Assembly: GCF_035590735.1 (NCBI RefSeq)
Contig: NZ_CP141595.1
Location: 2,389,001 to 2,453,000 of the forward strand
Origin: Rossellomorea aquimaris
Lineage (GTDB): Bacteria; Bacillota; Bacilli; Bacillales; Bacillaceae_B
Reading direction: 5' to 3'
Length of the DNA: 64,000 nt
A model generated the notes under the pieces. The model was not told the origin of the DNA and searched no databases. It saw nothing but the letters and a program-made list of their open reading frames with translations. The position numbers and the translations under genes were made by a program. Position 1 is the first letter of the stretch. Every line of letters begins with the position of its first letter. Below, in pieces: positions 16,070 through 24,444 of the stretch.

Positions 16070-17497
16070 ATGGAGTTATTTACAAGTATAATAGGCACCT
16101 TAAATGACTATATGTGGTCATACATACTGATTGTGGCGCTTATCGGTCTCGGTTTATACTTCTCATTACGAACAAATTTCGCACAATTCCGTTACTTAAG
16201 AGAAATGGGAAGATTATTGACAGATAAAACAACGATCTCAGCAGAAGGAAAACGGGGGATCTCTTCCTTCCAGGCTTTCACCATCAGTACCGCATCCCGT
16301 GTCGGTACAGGTAACCTGGCCGGGGTTGCAACAGCGATTGCCGGCGGTGGACCAGGGGCTGTATTCTGGATGTGGCTGATTGCCCTTCTAGGAGGAGCGA
16401 CAAGCTTTGTGGAGAGTACACTTGCCCAAATCTATAAAGTGAAAGACGGAAAAGACGGCTACCGCGGTGGTCCCGCTTACTATATGGAAAAGGGATTGAA
16501 TGCCCGCTGGATGGGGATCCTGTTTGCCGTTATCATTACATTCTGTTTTGGTCTTGTATTTAATTCGGTACAATCCAATACGATTTCTCTTGCAATGGAA
16601 GAAGCGTATTCATTTGATCGTATGACTGTGGGAATCATTCTAGCGGTTCTAACAGCACTTGTTATTTTCGGTGGGGTAAAACGAATCGCTAGTGTAACTC
16701 AAATTGTCGTTCCAGTAATGGCTGTACTTTATTTGATTTTAGCTTTCTTTATTCTAATTACGAACATTTCCATGCTGCCAAATATGTTTGTGATCATTTT
16801 TGAAAATGCATTTGGTATTCGTGAAGTGGCAAGTGGCGGAGTTGGGGCAGCCATCATGATGGGTATCAAACGCGGGTTATTCTCAAATGAAGCCGGTATG
16901 GGTAGTGCGCCGAACGCAGCGGCATCTGCGGGTGTCACTCACCCCGTTAAACAAGGACTCATTCAAACTCTTGGTGTGTTCACCGATACATTACTTATTT
17001 GTACAGCAACAGCCTTCATGATCATCCTGTCTGACCAATACACCACAGGGATCGATGGCATCCAGCTGACGCAGGCAGCCTTAAGTTTCCATGTAGGGGA
17101 ATGGGCAGATACATTTGTCGCTGTCGCTATATTCTTGTTCGCCTTCAGTTCGATTATCGGAAACTATTACTACGGGGAAACAAATATCGAGTTTATTAAA
17201 TACAGCCCGATCACTCTATTCATCTACCGAATGGCCGTTCTTGGCATGGTGATTTTCGGAGCGGTTGTCAAACTGGATATTGTTTGGAGCCTGGCAGATT
17301 TATTTATGGGTCTCATGGCGATCATCAACTTAATCGCCATCACGTTATTAGCTAAAATCGCGATATCTGCACTAAAAGATTACCGAGAACAAAAGAGACA
17401 AGGGAAAGATCCTGTTTTCTACTCCAACTCTATTAAGGGGTTAAAAGGAATTGAAAGCTGGGAATCAAAACCTGAAACAACAACAGAACAAAAATAA
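16070..17497 (+). CDS. alsT: Sodium:alanine/glutamine symporter family protein AlsT
   Basis: A 475-residue AGCS-family transporter with about 11 transmembrane helices. Hallmarks are FQAFTISTASRVGTGNLAGV, GGPGAVFWMW and KRGLFSNEAGMGSAPNAAA. It couples Na+ entry to uptake of alanine, glycine or glutamine. The frame is open upstream to 15962, but the ATG at 16070 has CTAGGGGG seven bases before it and begins MELFTSIIG as the family does, so the longer form is rejected. The parC-alsT order is that of Bacillus subtilis. Confidence 0.93.
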   Translation: MELFTSIIGTLNDYMWSYILIVALIGLGLYFSLRTNFAQFRYLREMGRLLTDKTTISAEGKRGISSFQAFTISTASRVGTGNLAGVATAIAGGGPGAVFWMWLIALLGGATSFVESTLAQIYKVKDGKDGYRGGPAYYMEKGLNARWMGILFAVIITFCFGLVFNSVQSNTISLAMEEAYSFDRMTVGIILAVLTALVIFGGVKRIASVTQIVVPVMAVLYLILAFFILITNISMLPNMFVIIFENAFGIREVASGGVGAAIMMGIKRGLFSNEAGMGSAPNAAASAGVTHPVKQGLIQTLGVFTDTLLICTATAFMIILSDQYTTGIDGIQLTQAALSFHVGEWADTFVAVAIFLFAFSSIIGNYYYGETNIEFIKYSPITLFIYRMAVLGMVIFGAVVKLDIVWSLADLFMGLMAIINLIAITLLAKIAISALKDYREQKRQGKDPVFYSNSIKGLKGIESWESKPETTTEQK

Positions 17498-17505
17498 TAT
17501 GAATG

Positions 17506-17536
17506 GACCAACCTTTATGATGGGTTGGTCTTTTTT
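17506..17536 (+). terminator. Intrinsic terminator after alsT
   Basis: GACCAACC/GGTTGGTC stem followed by TTTTTT. Confidence 0.92.
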
Positions 17537-17572
17537 GACTTGTTTTATACTAAGAAAAATGCAAAAAAGAAA

Positions 17573-17587
17573 CGATAATCATTACAT
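17573..17587. promoter_or_regulatory. Weak Fur-box-like sequence
   Basis: CGATAATCATTACAT keeps the GATAATNATTA core of the Bacillus Fur box but the outer right arm is lost (10 of 14 defined positions). It lies 60 bases before the secreted-protein gene. Confidence 0.25.
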
Positions 17588-17646
17588 AGATTTTCCTTCT
17601 TTGGTGAAAATAAAAGTGAATAATTTTCTAAAGAGGAGAGAGAATC

Positions 17647-18414
17647 ATGAGAAAAGAATTACTATTTGCTTTCGGTGCTTTCTTTGTTATGTCCCTCCAT
17701 GCCATTGCAGGAAACTTCTCCAGTGAACCAATGGAAAAACAGCCTGTAAATGAAATGACTGTCAATGAGTATACAAAAGATGTAACCGGCGATGGTAAAA
17801 AGGATACGATTACGCTTAAGGCGATTCCGTTTTCTCCTGATGCCCTTTTTCTGAAACAAATTTGGGCGGATATTAAAACGTCTGAAGGAAGTAAGATTCG
17901 AATTGATTATGAAGGTGGTTATGAGCCGAAGATCCAATTCGTTGATTTAAATCATGATGGAATAAAGGATATTCTGTACTCATCCGCTACAGGGGGAAGC
18001 GGTGGCCTCTATAATGTAGCCCTCCATACGTTAGCAGATAATAAGCTGGTCGACATCGGATTGCCTGAGCCGCTAACCATCCAGGCTCAATTTGAAGATG
18101 ATTACAAAGCTTCCATTACCTTTGTAGATACAAATCAATCCTACACAGTCGATTTACGTGACCGAAAAGAAGACTATGATCGATTGGGGATATACACAAA
18201 CGGAACCTTAAATGAACCTATGGAATTAATGGTTTTACCGTATGCATTTTTTGAGCCGACTAAAATCACAGGCAAACCTGGTAAGGGATTAAAAGGATAT
18301 CAGCAAATAAGCGGTGCTTATAAGGCAGATGGCATCGGAACGGCCACATCTTATTGGTATTATGAAAATGATCAATGGAACTTGATGAAGATAAAGTGGA
18401 AAGCAAATAAATAG
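17647..18414 (+). CDS. Secreted protein with calcium-loop (VCBS/dockerin-like) repeats
   Basis: A 255-residue protein with a signal peptide (cleavage after HAIA, about residue 21). Two aspartate-rich loops resemble EF-hand/FG-GAP calcium loops: DVTGDGKKD (near 45-53) and DLNHDGIKD (near 99-107). These are diagnostic of VCBS/integrin-like exported proteins. No catalytic domain is recognised. GAGGAGAGAG lies upstream of the ATG. It is alone between two terminators or gaps, with a weak Fur-box-like sequence before it. Binding of calcium and an envelope location are inferred. Confidence 0.75.
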   Translation: MRKELLFAFGAFFVMSLHAIAGNFSSEPMEKQPVNEMTVNEYTKDVTGDGKKDTITLKAIPFSPDALFLKQIWADIKTSEGSKIRIDYEGGYEPKIQFVDLNHDGIKDILYSSATGGSGGLYNVALHTLADNKLVDIGLPEPLTIQAQFEDDYKASITFVDTNQSYTVDLRDRKEDYDRLGIYTNGTLNEPMELMVLPYAFFEPTKITGKPGKGLKGYQQISGAYKADGIGTATSYWYYENDQWNLMKIKWKANK

Positions 18415-18479
18415 CTGAACCATTTCTAGGCTTTTATCATAATCTGTTGTAAGCCCATTTTTGTAAAGGAGGCTTACAC

Positions 18480-18938
18480 ATGAGTGAATTCAAGCCTGAA
18501 AAGCTAACTGTCACGTATTTACCACCAGCTTCAATATTCAATCCCATTGATAACCGAAAGTATACATTGACCCATTCTGATACGACGGGTGAATTATTTT
18601 TAAGTGTTGGTTGTCACTTTGATTTAGAGAAGATCAATCCATCCATGAGGGACGAAGTATTAGGAGAATGGAGAAGAGACCTTGGTCAATACACTCTTGC
18701 GGGAACCGTGTATGTGAGTGGGGGAGAATATGATCAACAGCTATCCAACGTACGATTCATGATTTTCAAAAAGGAACTCCCATTGGCTTTAGCAGCAATG
18801 GTAAACGGTGATAAGGGCTTCTACACGTACTATCCATGGCTGTTGGATGCACCCATCATCGTCTGCTTTGAATCTGTATTCCCGGAATTTCAGCAAACGC
18901 TTTATTTCGGGACACCAAGACAATATTTATTGAAATAG
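18480..18938 (+). CDS. Staygreen (SGR) family protein
   Basis: A 152-residue soluble protein with the Staygreen pattern: KLTVTYLPPASIF, RKYTLTHSDTTGELFLSVG, then a two-layer beta region and FPEFQQTLYFGTPRQYL. Plant SGR removes magnesium from chlorophyll a, and some bacterial homologues show magnesium-dechelatase activity in vitro although their hosts have no chlorophyll. The native substrate in Bacillaceae is unknown. AAAGGAGG lies before the ATG; a strong terminator follows. Confidence 0.85.
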   Translation: MSEFKPEKLTVTYLPPASIFNPIDNRKYTLTHSDTTGELFLSVGCHFDLEKINPSMRDEVLGEWRRDLGQYTLAGTVYVSGGEYDQQLSNVRFMIFKKELPLALAAMVNGDKGFYTYYPWLLDAPIIVCFESVFPEFQQTLYFGTPRQYLLK

Positions 18939-18943
18939 CGCTC

Positions 18944-18991
18944 AAGCATAAAGAGGTTCAGATTCAATGGGAACTCTTTATGCTTATTTTT
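18944..18991 (+). terminator. Intrinsic terminator after the Staygreen gene
   Basis: A stem of about 15 bp (18944-18959 with 18971-18985, AAGCATAAAGAG.. /..CTCTTTATGCTT) followed by ATTTTT. Confidence 0.92.
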
Positions 18992-19133
18992 GTGCAGCCT
19001 CACTGCAAGTATGTATAAAGAGAGCGGCTTAGATGGAACAAGTGGGTGTATGATTAGATAGGGGTTAAGTAAGCCAGAGTGAAATGTTTAATAAAGTAGA
19101 AAATGATCATAAAGAAATCGACTGACCAGGATG

Positions 19134-19149
19134 ATATTATGTAAACTAA
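19134..19149 (+). repeat. 16-base direct repeat, copy 1
   Basis: ATATTATGTAAACTAA, identical to 19497-19512, in an AT-rich gene-poor region. Confidence 0.6.
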
Positions 19150-19496
19150 CAAATAAGTATGAACGTGAACGCAGCAGCTAAAAAATGAAATGATACATAT
19201 AAGAAGAAAAAACAAAACAGTATTGAAATCAACTAGTTAAATTATCAGATATTAAGATGAAAATTCTTAAAAAATCATTTGATATCCTGATACAAAAATT
19301 AAGATGCATGACCAGATTGAATGTATCATGAGCAGAATGAATTTAGGAACTGATAATTAACCAAAATAAATGAAAAGGATTAACCAAATTTAATTGTTGA
19401 TGTACAGTGTCTCATTTTTTTCTTTTGTCTCAATATTAACAGTATACTTGTGATATGAGACTTAAATCGGTTATTCCACTTATGTTCCTATAATAA

Positions 19497-19512
19497 ATAT
19501 TATGTAAACTAA
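19497..19512 (+). repeat. 16-base direct repeat, copy 2
   Basis: ATATTATGTAAACTAA, 363 bases downstream of copy 1. Confidence 0.6.
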
Positions 19513-19835
19513 AAAACAGGAAACGATCGTCGAGTAATCGATAACTTTATCCTCCCTCCACTTCTTATGCCGTGCGACACAGATCATCGATTCGTTAAAT
19601 CCTTTATCATTCCATAAATCAATTATCCCAATATCTCATTTGTCTTGTAGTTCATAAAGGTGTTTTACCGTTTCAACTTTATACCCTCAATATTGTTGAT
19701 ACGGAAAATGCCTCAGGACAAAAACAAATTTACCTGCATCTTTTACTTACACGATAATAAACTCTTATCATATGATATGGATAAGATCTAATCTCTTCAT
19801 TCACAAATTGGTTAAGAAAGCTGTGATTTAACAAG

Positions 19836-20372
19836 ATGAAAAACTGTAATGATGATTACTTCTCATTTCAAAATCTACAGGAAATTGGGATGTCATTTGA
19901 CAAGGTCTTTGAACATATTTTGAAGTTCATGCGATTGGAGCCAAATGGGAACTATCGATTAATGGTAGGGACTGATTCTCAAGTTCATCAATCCCATACC
20001 ACCTTCATAACAGGAATTGTGATATTAAATGAAGGAAATGGTGTTTGGGCATGCATAAGAAAAGTGTTAATCCCTAGGAGAATGCTGCAATTGCATGAGC
20101 GGATATCCTATGAATTGTCTTTATCCGAGGAAATTGTTTCGTTATTTACTGAGGAAAGAAAAAATCAGTTAATTAATATAATCCTTCCATACCTTTTTGA
20201 AGGAGCTTCATTTTCAATGGAGGGACATATTGATATTGGGGCTGGAAAACAGAATAAAACAAGCAAGTTTGTTAAGGAAATGGTCGCAAGGATGGAAGCA
20301 ATGGGTGTGGAACCGAAAATTAAACCTAATGCCTTCGTCGCTTCCTGTTATGCCAACCGTTACACTAAATAA
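19836..20372 (+). CDS. ykuK: YkuK family RNase H-like protein (DUF458)
   Basis: A 178-residue protein with an RNase H-like fold. The acidic motif RLMVGTDSQVH (41-52) and the C-terminal EGHIDIGAGKQNKTS and GVEPKIKPNAFVASCYANRYTK patterns identify the YkuK family. Activity has not been established to my knowledge. The ribosome-binding site is poor (AAGAAAG, far from the ATG), so the exact start is uncertain; the match to YkuK begins around FQNLQE at residue 12. It stands alone in an AT-rich region. Confidence 0.88.
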   Translation: MKNCNDDYFSFQNLQEIGMSFDKVFEHILKFMRLEPNGNYRLMVGTDSQVHQSHTTFITGIVILNEGNGVWACIRKVLIPRRMLQLHERISYELSLSEEIVSLFTEERKNQLINIILPYLFEGASFSMEGHIDIGAGKQNKTSKFVKEMVARMEAMGVEPKIKPNAFVASCYANRYTK

Positions 20373-20818
20373 AAGACATACTTTCTCCTCTTCGTTGTTG
20401 TTGAGTATTATCAAAATACACCATTCTGACTCCGACCATATAAAAAAGGATCTAAAGTGATGAGTCCTTTTGCGAAAGCTTGAGTTAGGTGTGGCCCCAT
20501 CTCCCTTCTCCCTATATTCCTAAATAATATTCACCAAATACGTTCTTTTGCTCCTTAGAGTACATCCTTACATATCCATCCAAAATTTCAGTTTCCCTTT
20601 AATAGGTGTTTGGAGAGAACCATGCACTAATTCTAAAGTTCTTCTTACTTCTCAGTTTTTTCATCTCATCATCAAACAAATGAACATTTGCTCTTACCTT
20701 ATCTGATTAAAACACATAGAAATTATGACTTCTGCCCAAGCACAGTGGACAAAGTTGCATAGTATAGAGTAAGTCGAGGTCTACCTTGACAATTTTATAG
20801 AAGATAGGGGGATTAATA
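20373..20818. other. Intergenic stretch, no gene seen
   Basis: No coding frame is supported. A weak hairpin (AAAAGGA 20444-20450 with TCCTTTT 20465-20471) could terminate ykuK. CATAGTATA at 20758-20766 fits a mother-cell sigma-K type -10 (CATANNNTA), though no correctly spaced -35 is seen. Confidence 0.5.
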
Positions 20819-21133
20819 ATGTGGTTCCCATTTTTCAATCAGTGTGAAAGAAACAGAAGAGATGATTTTCCTTGTTGCCGTTTTTGGGACAACTTAATGT
20901 TCATCCACTGTTCATGCGATGATGACTATGACGTTTGCGGCAAGCCAAGAAGAAGTGAATTCGAAGATCAAGAAGTTAAATGTTTTAAAATAAAGGACAA
21001 ACATGACTGTAAATGTCATAAAAAAGATCACAACCGCGATTGCGGATGTAAAAAGCATGAACATCATTGTGGATGCCATAAAAAGAATCATCACCATAAA
21101 TGTAATTGTCATAAATGCAACCGCAATTTCTAA
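20819..21133 (+). CDS. Cys/His-rich small protein, possibly a spore-coat or metal-binding protein
   Basis: A 104-residue protein with no recognised domain. The N-terminal half carries scattered cysteines (FNQCERN, DFPCCRFW, HCSCDDDYDVCG). The C-terminal 40 residues repeat CxCHKKxH/CGCKKHEH units: CKCHKKDHNRDCGCKKHEH then HCGCHKKNHHHKCNCHKC. Such regular Cys-x-Cys-His spacing suggests zinc or copper binding or disulfide cross-linking. AGGGGG lies before the ATG and a strong terminator follows. Cys/His-rich short proteins are common in Bacillus spore coats, and a sigma-K-like -10 is 50 bases upstream, but both points are inference. Confidence 0.7.
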   Translation: MWFPFFNQCERNRRDDFPCCRFWDNLMFIHCSCDDDYDVCGKPRRSEFEDQEVKCFKIKDKHDCKCHKKDHNRDCGCKKHEHHCGCHKKNHHHKCNCHKCNRNF

Positions 21134-21190
21134 GTGAAAACCCCTACTCCACTGATAGTTTTATTTGATAAAGAGGTTATTTACTCTCTA

Positions 21191-21222
21191 TGAGCATGGG
21201 GCTCCCCATGCTCAATTTTTTT
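21191..21222 (+). terminator. Strong terminator after the Cys/His-rich gene
   Basis: A perfect 10-bp stem TGAGCATGGG/CCCATGCTCA, four-base loop, then a seven-T tail. Confidence 0.93.
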
Positions 21223-21370
21223 CGTATAGTTTATTATTATTATAAGTTAGCGCTTTTTAATATCTTTGTTTTTCTCGATTTTACGGGCATTTTCGTACCA
21301 ACTTGCCTAATAATACACAAAAGAACAAGTGTTCGTTATCGCTACCTGTTTAGAAAATCGAGTGAACTCA

Positions 21371-22480
21371 TTATAAATGAAAAACTTCACTATACATAGT
21401 CAACGCTTCAATCTGTTCCAAATCCGGTTCGTATCCAATGCCAGGTGCTTCAGGTACAACTATATATCCATCCTTCATTTCCACCGCAGGTTGAATGATA
21501 TCCCGTTTCCAGTAATGAGAAGATGGTGCCGTATCGCCAGGCAGAGTGAAATTCCCCAATGACGTGATGGCAATGTTGTGAGCTCTTCCAATCCCTGCTT
21601 CCAGCATCCCCCCGCACCACATAGGTATATTGTGCTCCACACATAAATCATGGATTCTCTTTGATTCCGTGAGCCCTCCGACACGTCCGATTTTCAAATT
21701 AATGATTTTACAGCTTCCGAGTTCAATTGCTTTTCTTGCATCCTCAAAACTGTGAATACTCTCATCTAAACAGATAGGCGTTTTAAGTTGAGACTGCAGC
21801 TTTGCATGATCAATGATATCATCATGATCCAACGGTTGTTCAATCATCATTAAATTGAATTCATCCAGAGCTTTGAGGGTTTCAATGTCGTTTAGAGAAT
21901 AAGCACAGTTGGCATCGGCCATGAGTGGAATCTTCGGAAATTCCTGTCGAATCGACCTGATGATCCCGGTATCCCATCCTGGTTGAATTTTTACCTTGAT
22001 CCGCTTATAGCCTTCTTTCAAATAATCTTCAATTTGTTTTAACATAAGTGCCTCGGATTGCTGTATACCCACACTTACTCCTACTTCGATTCTGTCTTTC
22101 GTTCCACCTAGTGCTTTTGCTAACGGGAGGTTGTTTTCCTTTGCATATAGGTCCCAAACAGCACCTTCGATTGCCGCTTTCGCATTATAATTACCTCTGA
22201 TTTTCATAAATCGGCCGGACACCTCATCAGGATGTTGAATCGCTTCCCCCTGAAGAAGAGGAATCAAGTGTTCCCTCATCATATGCCAGTTGGTTTCCAC
22301 CGTTTCTTCGTTATAGATCGGCTGGGTTATCGCGACCGACTCCCCCCATCCTGATATCCCAGATGCTGATTTCACTTCGACTAAAATAATCGTTTTATCC
22401 GTTTCCGTCCCTACACTCGTCGTAAAAGGATGCCGTAAATCCATCTTGATCTTTCTAAGAATTATTCGATTAATTTTCAT
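21371..22480 (-). CDS. menC: N-succinylamino acid racemase / o-succinylbenzoate synthase (MenC-type enolase superfamily)
   Basis: A 369-residue enolase-superfamily enzyme. All catalytic residues are present: Lys162-Val-Lys164 (KxK), metal ligands Asp189, Glu214 and Asp239, and the opposite base Lys263 in NLKIGRVGG. Family members either make o-succinylbenzoate for menaquinone or racemise N-succinyl amino acids, and several do both. Its neighbours are a GNAT transferase and an M20 deacylase rather than other men genes, so the racemase role is favoured, as in the Geobacillus kaustophilus pathway that converts D- to L-amino acids. The ATG at 22480 is used because GAAAGG is well spaced; it overlaps the GNAT stop by 11 bases. 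Confidence 0.88.
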   Translation of the reverse strand: MKINRIILRKIKMDLRHPFTTSVGTETDKTIILVEVKSASGISGWGESVAITQPIYNEETVETNWHMMREHLIPLLQGEAIQHPDEVSGRFMKIRGNYNAKAAIEGAVWDLYAKENNLPLAKALGGTKDRIEVGVSVGIQQSEALMLKQIEDYLKEGYKRIKVKIQPGWDTGIIRSIRQEFPKIPLMADANCAYSLNDIETLKALDEFNLMMIEQPLDHDDIIDHAKLQSQLKTPICLDESIHSFEDARKAIELGSCKIINLKIGRVGGLTESKRIHDLCVEHNIPMWCGGMLEAGIGRAHNIAITSLGNFTLPGDTAPSSHYWKRDIIQPAVEMKDGYIVVPEAPGIGYEPDLEQIEALTMYSEVFHL

Positions 22481-23291
22481 TATGATGATCACCTTTCTCC
22501 ATGAGGTATAGGTATTGCCCGTGGTGTTCTTTATCTTTGACGAGGTCTGTCACAACCCAGCCATGATTTAAGTAGTGAGAAAAGACGTCTCTTGTTTTTA
22601 ATCGCCAATCTATAGCAAGTGAAAGGTCTGCCCTTTTGACCTCCTGGAAATGGCTTGGAACCGAAACGGAAATGAGATTTTGACTGAGGGTTAAATCCAC
22701 CTTATCTACAAGCCAACCATGTTCACATTCTTTTAATTGAATAGCAGAGTGAAGGTTATTCCCTGTCACACTATTACTATTGGATTGACATACCCACCAC
22801 TCTACAAGAAACCGGTCCGTTGCTATTCCTGCATTCAATTGATCGGACATTTCTCCATATATATTGGGGATATATGTACGGACAACAGCTCCTAGTTTAT
22901 GTAAGTTCAGGTTACCGTTCACTGTTTCCAACGGATCATATGTCCAGGTGATGACATCGTATCCCATCTCGGCAGCCTTATTTTTTTGTGCTCGTTTCAG
23001 CATTTCTCCAATCCCGAATTTCCTGAAATTGGGATGGATTCCTAAGCTATGGGAAACAAGATACGCTTTTTTTCCATCAAAACCGGGAAAACTGTATTGA
23101 AAGCCGATAAGCTTCTCCTGATAATAGGCTCCAAGAATGAAACCGCCGTTCTTTACCACAGCTACACTCTGATTTACCGGTACAGAATCTTCAAAACTCC
23201 ACACAAGTGACTCTAATCTTCTCACAGCATCTAAATCCTCTATAGAGTGCAGCGTCCGGATCTTCAATGATGTTTTCATTTCATGTTTCAC
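22470..23291 (-). CDS. GNAT-family N-acyltransferase, likely succinyl-CoA:D-amino acid transferase
   Basis: A 273-residue GNAT protein of the COG3375 type. The acetyl-CoA-binding loop region [22 protein letters not shown] (about 85-106 from the chosen start) and [21 protein letters not shown] are visible. In the known racemase cluster this gene adds a succinyl group to the D-amino acid. The GTG at 23291 is preferred because GAGGGGG is eight bases before it; an ATG at 23309 overlaps the upstream stop and has no spaced site. Gene overlaps on both sides indicate one operon. Confidence 0.8.
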   Translation of the reverse strand: MKHEMKTSLKIRTLHSIEDLDAVRRLESLVWSFEDSVPVNQSVAVVKNGGFILGAYYQEKLIGFQYSFPGFDGKKAYLVSHSLGIHPNFRKFGIGEMLKRAQKNKAAEMGYDVITWTYDPLETVNGNLNLHKLGAVVRTYIPNIYGEMSDQLNAGIATDRFLVEWWVCQSNSNSVTGNNLHSAIQLKECEHGWLVDKVDLTLSQNLISVSVPSHFQEVKRADLSLAIDWRLKTRDVFSHYLNHGWVVTDLVKDKEHHGQYLYLMEKGDHHNEN

Positions 23292-23308
23292 GATCTCTGC
23301 CCCCCTCA

Positions 23309-24427
23309 TTACCAGTCTTGCCGATCCGCATTTAATAACATCTGTATTAATATCTTTATTCCATAAACCAGTGATTCTTGATTAAATCGCATGGAAGGAT
23401 GATGCAATCCTGGTGAGAGACCACATCCAAGTCCAATCATAGTAGAAGATAAGCCAGGATGATTAATGGAATAAAAATGAAAGTCTTCTGCTCCAGGAGA
23501 GATACATTCTGATGCCATATTCTCCTCTCCAAGAACCGAACAAATGGCGTCACGAGCTAGCTCGATTGCCCTTGGATCCTTTACCGCCGCTGGTAGATAT
23601 TCTTCCACTTGATAAGTGATGCCGGTGTCCGTCTCTTGTTGTATTCCTGAAATCACCTGTTCTGATTTTTCCAATAATGCTGCCATGGTGTCATTCGATT
23701 CAGCTCTTAAATCGAAGGTGAAATGTGCATTTTCCGGAATGGAGTTGGATGATTCACCTCCGTGCAGCTCCGTGATTTTAATGGAATAATGATTTATTAC
23801 ATTCAACCTTATTCGCTTGACCGCTTGAATTAATAAAGAGGCTGCCTCAAGGGGATTGTTTCCTTGTTCCGGCCTTGCTGCATGTGCAGGTATTCCTTTA
23901 ATGGTTCCCTTTAACGTTGCAGTAGAACTATGGACGATGACGGGAGCGGCCATTTTATATGGGACCTCCATTTCAGGTCGAAGATGAATTCCCCCAAGAA
24001 ATTTTACATCATCCAAAACATTCTCTTCTATCATTTTCAGTGCCCCCGCTGCCTTTTCTTCAGCGGGTTGAAAGATGAAGCGAACCGTATGCTTCAGGGG
24101 TTTCTTCGCTAGAGCAAGAGCTGTATACAAAACCATCGTACTATGGGCATCATGACCACAAGAATGATTCGGTTTAACCACTCCATCCACTTCTTGTAGC
24201 AATGCATCCATATCGGCACGAAGAGCAATTACCTCTGACTGCTCACCCTTTAATTCTGCAATGAATCCGTAATGCCCTTCGTACGTTCTAATGGTAAAGC
24301 CTGCCTGTGAAAGTTTAGTTTTTAAATAGCTGGATGTCTTTTCCTCCATCCAGCTCGGTTCAGCCAGTTGATGCAGCTCATGATAGGTTTTTAGAATTTC
24401 ATCATGATGTTTATCTACAAATTTCAT
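23309..24427 (-). CDS. M20-family amidohydrolase, likely N-succinyl/acyl-L-amino acid deacylase
   Basis: A 372-residue metallopeptidase-family amidohydrolase. Metal-site residues are in SCGHDAHST (Cys90, His92, His95), FQPAEE (Glu123-Glu124), GIHLRPE and GAEDFHF. Residues 170-290 form the dimerisation lid. In this context it would remove the succinyl group from the L-form, making the conversion irreversible. The start MKFVDKHHDEIL has AGGAGG nine bases upstream; the open frame runs 59 codons further back into the transporter gene and is rejected there. It is followed by the GNAT gene with a one-base overlap of the reading frames. Confidence 0.87.
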   Translation of the reverse strand: MKFVDKHHDEILKTYHELHQLAEPSWMEEKTSSYLKTKLSQAGFTIRTYEGHYGFIAELKGEQSEVIALRADMDALLQEVDGVVKPNHSCGHDAHSTMVLYTALALAKKPLKHTVRFIFQPAEEKAAGALKMIEENVLDDVKFLGGIHLRPEMEVPYKMAAPVIVHSSTATLKGTIKGIPAHAARPEQGNNPLEAASLLIQAVKRIRLNVINHYSIKITELHGGESSNSIPENAHFTFDLRAESNDTMAALLEKSEQVISGIQQETDTGITYQVEEYLPAAVKDPRAIELARDAICSVLGEENMASECISPGAEDFHFYSINHPGLSSTMIGLGCGLSPGLHHPSMRFNQESLVYGIKILIQMLLNADRQDW

Positions 24428-24444
24428 TGTGTTTCTTCCTCCTA

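Larger units (their letters stand above)
18992..19835. other. AT-rich stretch without a recognisable gene
   Basis: No open frame of useful length and no family motif is visible on either strand. It holds a 16-base direct repeat (19134-19149 and 19497-19512) and an imperfect 20-base tandem (GCATGACCAGATTGAATG / TCATGAGCAGAATGAATT near 19305-19345). It could be a decayed gene, an insertion remnant or a long leader; nothing decides this. Confidence 0.6.

Noticed and set aside
21190..21399. Small + strand open frame after the Cys-rich gene
   Set aside because: It begins within a strong terminator hairpin and has no recognisable ribosome-binding site or family pattern.
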